This document shows, piece by piece, positions 6,416 to 8,479 of a DNA stretch of 8,479 bases. Both the position numbers and the translations under genes were made by a program. Under the pieces are notes generated by a model. The model had not been told where the DNA came from. It made no database searches and saw only the letters and a program-made list of their open reading frames with translations. Location: assembly GCA_019136325.1 (NCBI GenBank), contig JAGVUJ010000121.1:1-8479 (forward strand). Direction: 5' to 3'. Each line of letters begins with the position of its first letter. The first letter of the stretch is position 1. This DNA comes from Deltaproteobacteria bacterium. Its GTDB lineage: Bacteria; Desulfobacterota; Syntrophia; Syntrophales; Smithellaceae.

Positions 6416-7189
6416 CTACAACCTTTCCATGGAACGGGGAGCCAGCCGCCAAAACAGGACGGCCCCTGTGAGAAAGACAATCCCGGCGCTTCCCGCCAGC
6501 ATCAGATGAGCGGTCAGGGATGGAATATCGCCTCTTACGAGGACGGAGCGTGAAAACTGGATCACTACCGTGGGCATCCAGGCATACATGATAAAATGAA
6601 ATTTATGCGGCACGATATCCATAGGATAGATAATCGGCGTGAAAAAAAAGCCGGCCTGCAGCATCAAATCCCAGATCTGGTTCATGTCCCGGTAGCGAAG
6701 AAACAGGACGCTGCCTGCCAGAACAATTCCCATGATGATGACCAGAAAAAGGAATACATACAGGCTGAAGCATCCTATTTGAAGAAAACTCAAGGGGCGC
6801 TTAAAAACGGCAATGTAGCCGGATACCGCGATGCTGAAAATGACCACGGTGATTAGAGCGCTGGAGACGGATGTCAGCGCGACAACCCATGACGGAAATT
6901 TTGTCTTTGTCAGCAAAAAAGCTTTCGCGTGAAGAGACAAAACCCCTGTTCTGGTGGCTTCCGAAAAGAAATCGTACAGAAACAACCCGACAATCAGATT
7001 CAGGGCGTAAAAGGTGTCCATGGTGAAGATGACCGAGAAGACGCCATATAAAACCGCAAACATGGTCAGGGGTTTGGCCAACGCCCAGAGGTACCCGCCA
7101 AGCGTCCCGTGATAACGCGTCTTGAAGTCCGTCCGGACAAGCGTCCAGATCAGTCCGGGGAGATATGCGCTGGTTTTATGGTTCATCAT
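6416..7189 (-). CDS. wzm: ABC-2 type polysaccharide export permease (Wzm/TagG/KpsM type)
   Basis: Membrane subunit of the glycan exporter. The 257-residue protein begins with an amphipathic, basic region containing FKTRYHGTLGGYLWAL (22-37), the conserved interface element of this family, then about six membrane segments (roughly 38-57, 62-78, 104-128, 138-165, 172-190 and 228-248). The segment FLRYRDMNQIWDLMLQ followed by FFFTPIIYP (163-189) is the family signature before the fifth helix. Length is normal. Two adjacent ATG codons (7189 and 7186) could both start it; the ribosome binding site is weak (GAAAGA). The ATPase gene follows after four bases, an arrangement seen in nearly all Wzm/Wzt pairs. 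Assignment to the family is firm; the exported polymer (O-antigen, capsule or other glycan) cannot be decided. Confidence 0.94.
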   Translation of the reverse strand: MMNHKTSAYLPGLIWTLVRTDFKTRYHGTLGGYLWALAKPLTMFAVLYGVFSVIFTMDTFYALNLIVGLFLYDFFSEATRTGVLSLHAKAFLLTKTKFPSWVVALTSVSSALITVVIFSIAVSGYIAVFKRPLSFLQIGCFSLYVFLFLVIIMGIVLAGSVLFLRYRDMNQIWDLMLQAGFFFTPIIYPMDIVPHKFHFIMYAWMPTVVIQFSRSVLVRGDIPSLTAHLMLAGSAGIVFLTGAVLFWRLAPRSMERL

Positions 7190-7223
7190 TCTGGTCTTTC
7201 AGTTGTTATTCAATGTAATCCGC

Positions 7224-8479
7224 CTAAATGGATAATATGTCGCCGTCACTACAATATTGATCTTCCACTTTGAAGTCTGAAATGATTTCTTCGGCGACTT
7301 TATGATTTGTCAACACCTTGCCCAGAAGGTATTCGACGATTTTGCTCTCCGGCTGAAAATTAAGCAGATAAGGCCCGAAATTCTTCAGCATGTCGCGGCA
7401 GTAATTCGTTATCCCCTCATGAAACATCAACAAACTGTTGAATCGGTCATTCGGTTTTTTAAATACGGGTAGCACTTCACCGTTGCGTTCTTCAAAGGAA
7501 ACCAGTTGTCCGTCCGGCGAAGTCAATATGCTTTCCAGCACCAGACTGTACCTGTAAACAGCGCTTTCTGTCGTCATGGGATCTTCATTGTCGGCAAAGT
7601 ACCCGCTATATCGGTTGCCCGGGTTGTCGTTGTCACCGATATCGAAGCATGTGGCAAAATAATAGCCTCTCAATGGAACATCCAGCAATTTTGATAAGGC
7701 ATTTTGGATGCTGCCGCTATAACCCAGATCTGAGACAGCGATATTTCCTTCCCTGCTTTTGATGCCTTTGCTTTCAAGATATTTTATATAATAATTTCTT
7801 TCCTGAAGAGCATGGACGGCGATGGTATCGAACTGTTCCCTGAGAACTGCGGCCACCTTGTCATGGTCGGTGGGAAGCTCCACGTACGAATCGGCGATGC
7901 ATTTTTCCTCCAGACAGCCATGTTCCAAGCCAAACCGGCTTTCCATCAGATTATACAGCGTTCCCATGTAATTTTTTTTCAATAAATCGACGGCATCTTC
8001 CAAATTATTTAGGACAGGGACCGTTGCAGCCCGCCGGGAAGCATGCAGATAAATGGTTTCGATCTTTGAGTTGATTTGATCCGCCACTTCTTTGTCCGTC
8101 AGGATCATGTCAAAGATCCGTTTCAGCAGAAACCCTTCGCGTGCAAGAAATAGAATTTTGGAGACATGATCTCTCAGGGATGACTTTAAAAGCCATAAAA
8201 GATAGGCAAAAACAACAGGGCCCAAGACGGCATAGCCGAAACTGAATTTGTCGGAAAAGATGTAGTCGCCTTTACAGTCGTGCAAGGCAAACGGGTTGTT
8301 GAAAAGATAATCAAGCGATAATCCCAAAAGCGCGGAATCGGCAATATTCCGGGAGAGGGCATGCGCCGGGAAAGCTCTTCCTGTCTCGGAGTTCATGAAC
8401 ATGTTTTTGGACGTCATCACATGGTAGGTGGAGACCCCCATGTCGCAGGGAATCTGAACATCCGAATGTTCGTTGTCTC
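7224..8479 (-). CDS. HAD-superfamily hydrolase with polysaccharide-cluster C-terminal domain (5' end beyond window)
   Basis: C-terminal 417 residues of a longer protein; the frame stays open to the right edge of the window. An ATG at 8441 is inside the protein, because the codons before it read DNEHSD and the split codon at the edge (xGA) is compatible with Gly, giving GDNEHSD. This is HAD motif IV (GDxxxSD), which binds the catalytic Mg2+, so most of the HAD domain lies outside. The rest resembles the region attached to HAD domains in COG5610-type proteins of polysaccharide clusters: a hydrophobic stretch at 80-97 of the fragment, then FLAREG (110-115), YLHASRR (143-149) and SDLGYSGSIQ (249-258). 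The function of this C-terminal region is not established; its repeated location beside glycosyltransferases suggests a role in glycan assembly. The stop is 34 bases before the permease start and in the same direction, so one transcript is plausible. Residues ending ILSI look like a natural terminus. Confidence 0.72.
   Translation of the reverse strand, partial: DNEHSDVQIPCDMGVSTYHVMTSKNMFMNSETGRAFPAHALSRNIADSALLGLSLDYLFNNPFALHDCKGDYIFSDKFSFGYAVLGPVVFAYLLWLLKSSLRDHVSKILFLAREGFLLKRIFDMILTDKEVADQINSKIETIYLHASRRAATVPVLNNLEDAVDLLKKNYMGTLYNLMESRFGLEHGCLEEKCIADSYVELPTDHDKVAAVLREQFDTIAVHALQERNYYIKYLESKGIKSREGNIAVSDLGYSGSIQNALSKLLDVPLRGYYFATCFDIGDNDNPGNRYSGYFADNEDPMTTESAVYRYSLVLESILTSPDGQLVSFEERNGEVLPVFKKPNDRFNSLLMFHEGITNYCRDMLKNFGPYLLNFQPESKIVEYLLGKVLTNHKVAEEIISDFKVEDQYCSDGDILSI

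Noticed and set aside
6412..6480. N-terminal extension of the ATPase frame to 6480
   Set aside because: It would overlap the permease gene by 65 bases and adds 23 residues not typical of the family; the ATG at 6411 gives a standard start four bases after the permease stop.
7190..7223. Possible promoter between the HAD and permease genes
   Set aside because: Only 34 bases with no recognisable -35/-10 pair; co-transcription is simpler.

Overview
The window holds two unrelated modules that converge tail to tail near position 2160-2195. On the plus strand (1-2159) is the end of a type IV pilus minor-pilin operon: a PilW-like prepilin, a PilX-like prepilin, and a start-less, in-frame remnant of a second PilX-type C-terminal region. 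On the minus strand (8479 down to 2196) is a compact surface-polysaccharide operon. In transcription order it holds the C-terminal part of a HAD-type hydrolase (cut by the right window edge), an ABC-2 polysaccharide permease, its ATPase partner, a family 2 glycosyltransferase, and a large multi-spanning membrane protein resembling GT39/ArnT-type (GT-C) glycosyltransferases.

The style of the minor pilins (PilW with an acidic Asp/Gly loop, PilX with a DUF-like C-terminal region ending in a Ser-Trp-x-Asp-Val tail) and a GC content of roughly 50-55% suggest a Gram-negative, probably a deltaproteobacterium in the broad sense (Desulfobacterota; a Syntrophus-like lineage is possible). This is a judgement from protein style only. 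There is no rRNA or marker gene to confirm it.

How the genes work together: PilW and PilX should be processed by the prepilin peptidase and enter the pilus-initiating minor-pilin complex. The permease and ATPase form a Wzm/Wzt (TagGH, KpsMT)-type exporter that moves a lipid-linked glycan across the inner membrane. The GT2 enzyme adds sugars to it in the cytoplasm. The GT39-like protein probably transfers a sugar from a polyprenyl-phosphate donor on the periplasmic face. Gaps of 3-4 bases and one short overlap indicate that permease, ATPase, GT2 and GT39-like genes are co-transcribed. The HAD gene is 34 bases upstream in the same direction.

The most unusual part is 1824-2159. The intact pilX ends with two in-frame TAA codons, followed immediately by about 108 in-frame codons that look like the C-terminal half of a different PilX variant. 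The intact gene also drops in GC after its conserved N-terminal region. This looks like replacement of a variable C-terminal cassette that left the older 3' end behind, or like deletion between tandem pilX paralogs. No tRNA, rRNA, CRISPR array, insertion sequence or convincing terminator was found.
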